NCBI GenBank assembly: GCA_002453315.1
Contig: DKGO01000021.1
Location: 1 to 8,673, forward strand
Length of the DNA stretch: 8,673 nucleotides
Source: Caryophanales bacterium UBA6768
Lineage (GTDB): Bacteria > Bacillota > Bacilli > Bacillales_D > Amphibacillaceae
Direction of reading: 5' to 3'
The position numbers and the translations under genes are program-made. Below are positions 7,497-8,673 of the stretch, one piece after another; position 1 is the stretch's first letter; every line of letters begins with the position of its first letter. The notes below the pieces were generated by a model. It was not told where the DNA came from and made no database searches. It was given only the letters and a program-made list of their open reading frames with translations.

Positions 7497-7526
7497 AATA
7501 TTAATATACTGTAACGAATATTAATA
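7497..7526. repeat. Pair of 10-bp direct repeats, 20 bp apart, upstream of uppS
   Basis: AATATTAATA occurs at 7497-7506 and again at 7517-7526. The start-to-start distance of 20 bp is about two helical turns, which would place both copies on the same DNA face. They lie downstream of the candidate -10. The rest of the 259-nt gap between frr and uppS (7319-7577) holds the terminator and candidate promoter, and I see no credible gene in it. Confidence 0.4.
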
Positions 7527-7577
7527 AGATCTCTAATAGGTAAATAAAAATTGACTTAAACACTTTGGGGGATAAAA

Positions 7578-8336
7578 ATGGTGATTAGACTACCATTTAT
7601 GAAAAAAAATCAAAAACAACATAAAAAGGAAGATTTTGATAATATACCAGAACATGTTGCGATTATTATGGACGGGAATGGTCGTTGGGCAAGCGAAAAG
7701 GGTTTGCCACGTGTAGCTGGTCATAAGGAAGGAATAGAGGCTGTTCAAAAAATTGTTCGTTCAGCTGTTGATCATCGTATTAAAATTTTAACATTATATG
7801 CATTTTCAACAGAAAATTGGAAACGACCAAAGCCAGAAGTTGAATTCCTAATGCGTTTACCGAAAGAATTTTTGCATATTTATTTACCTAAACTGATTGA
7901 TATGAATGTAAAAATCGCAACGATTGGAGATTTTGATTCTTTACCACTTCATACACAAAAAGCCATAAATTTTGCCAAAGAGCAAACAGCAGCTAATGAT
8001 GGATTATTATTAAATTTTGCCTTAAACTATGGTAGTCGATTTGAAATCATGCAGGCAATTAAACAAGTCATTAATGATTGGGATAAAGGTGATGTTGAGC
8101 TCGATGATATTGATGAGCAGATCTTTTCTAAATATTTGTATACTGACTATATTAAAGACCCTGATCTTCTTATCCGAACGAGTGGTGAACAACGACTAAG
8201 TAATTTTTTATTATGGCAACTAGCCTATACGGAATTTTGGTTTACTGATGTGTTGTGGCCGGACTTTGATGAACAGTTATTTGCAGAAGCGATTCTAGAT
8301 TATCAAAAACGTAAGCGAAGGTATGGTGGCGTTTAA
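7578..8336 (+). CDS. uppS: Isoprenyl transferase, undecaprenyl diphosphate synthase
   Basis: UppS condenses eight isopentenyl diphosphates onto farnesyl diphosphate in cis. The C55 product carries peptidoglycan and teichoic acid units across the membrane. The 252 residues fit the family. The catalytic Asp32 is in 'AIIMDGNGRWA' (28-38), followed by 'GLPRVAGHKEG' (42-52) and 'LYAFSTENWKRP' (73-84). The diphosphate-binding 'RTSGEQRLSNFLLWQ' (200-214) is followed by 'AYTEFWFTDVLWPDF' (216-230). The usual NYGGR motif reads NYGSR (residues 150-154). GGGGGA at 7567-7572 is 5 nt before ATG 7578. The first 22 residues are basic and not conserved; a later in-frame ATG at residue 8 lacks an SD. cdsA follows 14 nt after the stop, so the two lipid genes form one operon. 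Confidence 0.97.
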   Translation: MVIRLPFMKKNQKQHKKEDFDNIPEHVAIIMDGNGRWASEKGLPRVAGHKEGIEAVQKIVRSAVDHRIKILTLYAFSTENWKRPKPEVEFLMRLPKEFLHIYLPKLIDMNVKIATIGDFDSLPLHTQKAINFAKEQTAANDGLLLNFALNYGSRFEIMQAIKQVINDWDKGDVELDDIDEQIFSKYLYTDYIKDPDLLIRTSGEQRLSNFLLWQLAYTEFWFTDVLWPDFDEQLFAEAILDYQKRKRRYGGV

Positions 8337-8350
8337 GGGGTTGAATGTTA

Positions 8351-8673
8351 ATGAAACAACGAATTTTAACAGCTATCATTGGATTAATTATTTTCATTCC
8401 AATCATTTGGTATGGGAAGTTGCCTTTTATCATTACAGTTTATTTATTAGCATCAATAGCACTTTATGAATTAATGAAAATGTATTTTATTCACTCAAAG
8501 CTACCATATTTAATTTTAGCCACTATTTTTTTGTGGTTATTCATGTTGCCATTTGATTCATTAGCTTTAGGTCAAGTGGCTATCACAAAATTAAATATTA
8601 TCATGATATTTTTAGTGATTTTACGCATTATAACAGCATTAACAAAAAATCATTTCACCTTTGACAAGGCGGC
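8351..8673 (+). CDS. cdsA: Phosphatidate cytidylyltransferase (CDP-diglyceride synthase), N-terminal part
   Basis: The frame is open from ATG 8351 to the window end, giving 107 codons of a protein that is usually about 260-270 residues. CdsA makes CDP-diacylglycerol from phosphatidate and CTP in the membrane, the entry to phosphatidylglycerol and related lipids. The start 'MKQRILTAIIG' is typical of the family. Four hydrophobic segments can be seen at about residues 5-21, 25-42, 52-66 and 78-94. The end 'FTFDKAA' also resembles family members. The signature near the C-terminus lies outside the window. AAGGGG at 8335-8340 is 10 nt upstream; an in-frame ATG at 8345 is only 4 nt from that SD and is less likely. 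Position directly after uppS matches the standard Bacillus order uppS-cdsA. Confidence 0.93.
   Translation, partial: MKQRILTAIIGLIIFIPIIWYGKLPFIITVYLLASIALYELMKMYFIHSKLPYLILATIFLWLFMLPFDSLALGQVAITKLNIIMIFLVILRIITALTKNHFTFDKA

Noticed and set aside
7551..7578. TTGACT at 7551 as -35 of an uppS promoter
   Set aside because: The only possible -10 (TAAAAA, 7573-7578) overlaps the start codon, so the transcript would begin after the ATG and lack the SD.

Overview
The window is an ordinary, fully syntenic piece of a low-GC Gram-positive chromosome, most likely a Bacillaceae member (Bacillus in the broad sense or a close relative). This rests on three things seen directly: clearly AT-rich DNA, strong AGGAGG-type ribosome binding sites, and the gene order cheC-cheD-sigD-(three genes)-rpsB-tsf-pyrH-frr-uppS-cdsA. 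That order is the one known around the end of the fla/che operon of Bacillus subtilis. All supported genes lie on the + strand. I cannot name the species.

Left part (1 to about 3938): the distal end of the large flagellar/chemotaxis operon. It holds the 3' part of cheC (receptor-adaptation phosphatase), cheD (receptor deamidase, CheC partner) and sigD (flagellar sigma factor). After these come a FapA/DUF342 beta-helix protein, a small glutamine-rich charged protein, and a membrane-anchored SwrB-like protein with a C-terminal helix-turn-helix-like segment. Genes are spaced 0 to about 45 nt apart or overlap, so they look co-transcribed. Compared with B. subtilis, where swrB alone lies between sigD and rpsB, the FapA-like and Gln-rich genes are additional.

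Middle (3939 to 7318): the translation and UMP-kinase block. A 190-nt leader with a possible extended -10 promoter and a clear hairpin precedes rpsB (S2, with an unusually long acidic tail). A strong intrinsic terminator separates rpsB from tsf (EF-Ts). A 9-bp hairpin separates tsf from pyrH (UMP kinase), and an extended -10 promoter overlaps it. frr (ribosome recycling factor) follows pyrH after 5 nt and ends in a hairpin terminator.

Right part (7319 to 8673): a 259-nt AT-rich gap with a candidate promoter and a 20-bp-phased direct repeat. Then come uppS (undecaprenyl diphosphate synthase, lipid carrier for the cell wall) and the first 107 codons of cdsA (CDP-diglyceride synthase), which runs off the window. 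No gap exceeds 300 bases.

I found no mobile element, CRISPR array, tRNA, rRNA or unknown multi-gene system. The points most worth a second look are the hairpin in the rpsB leader, the S2 tail, the FapA-like/Gln-rich/SwrB-like trio after sigD, and the overlap of hairpin and promoter before pyrH.
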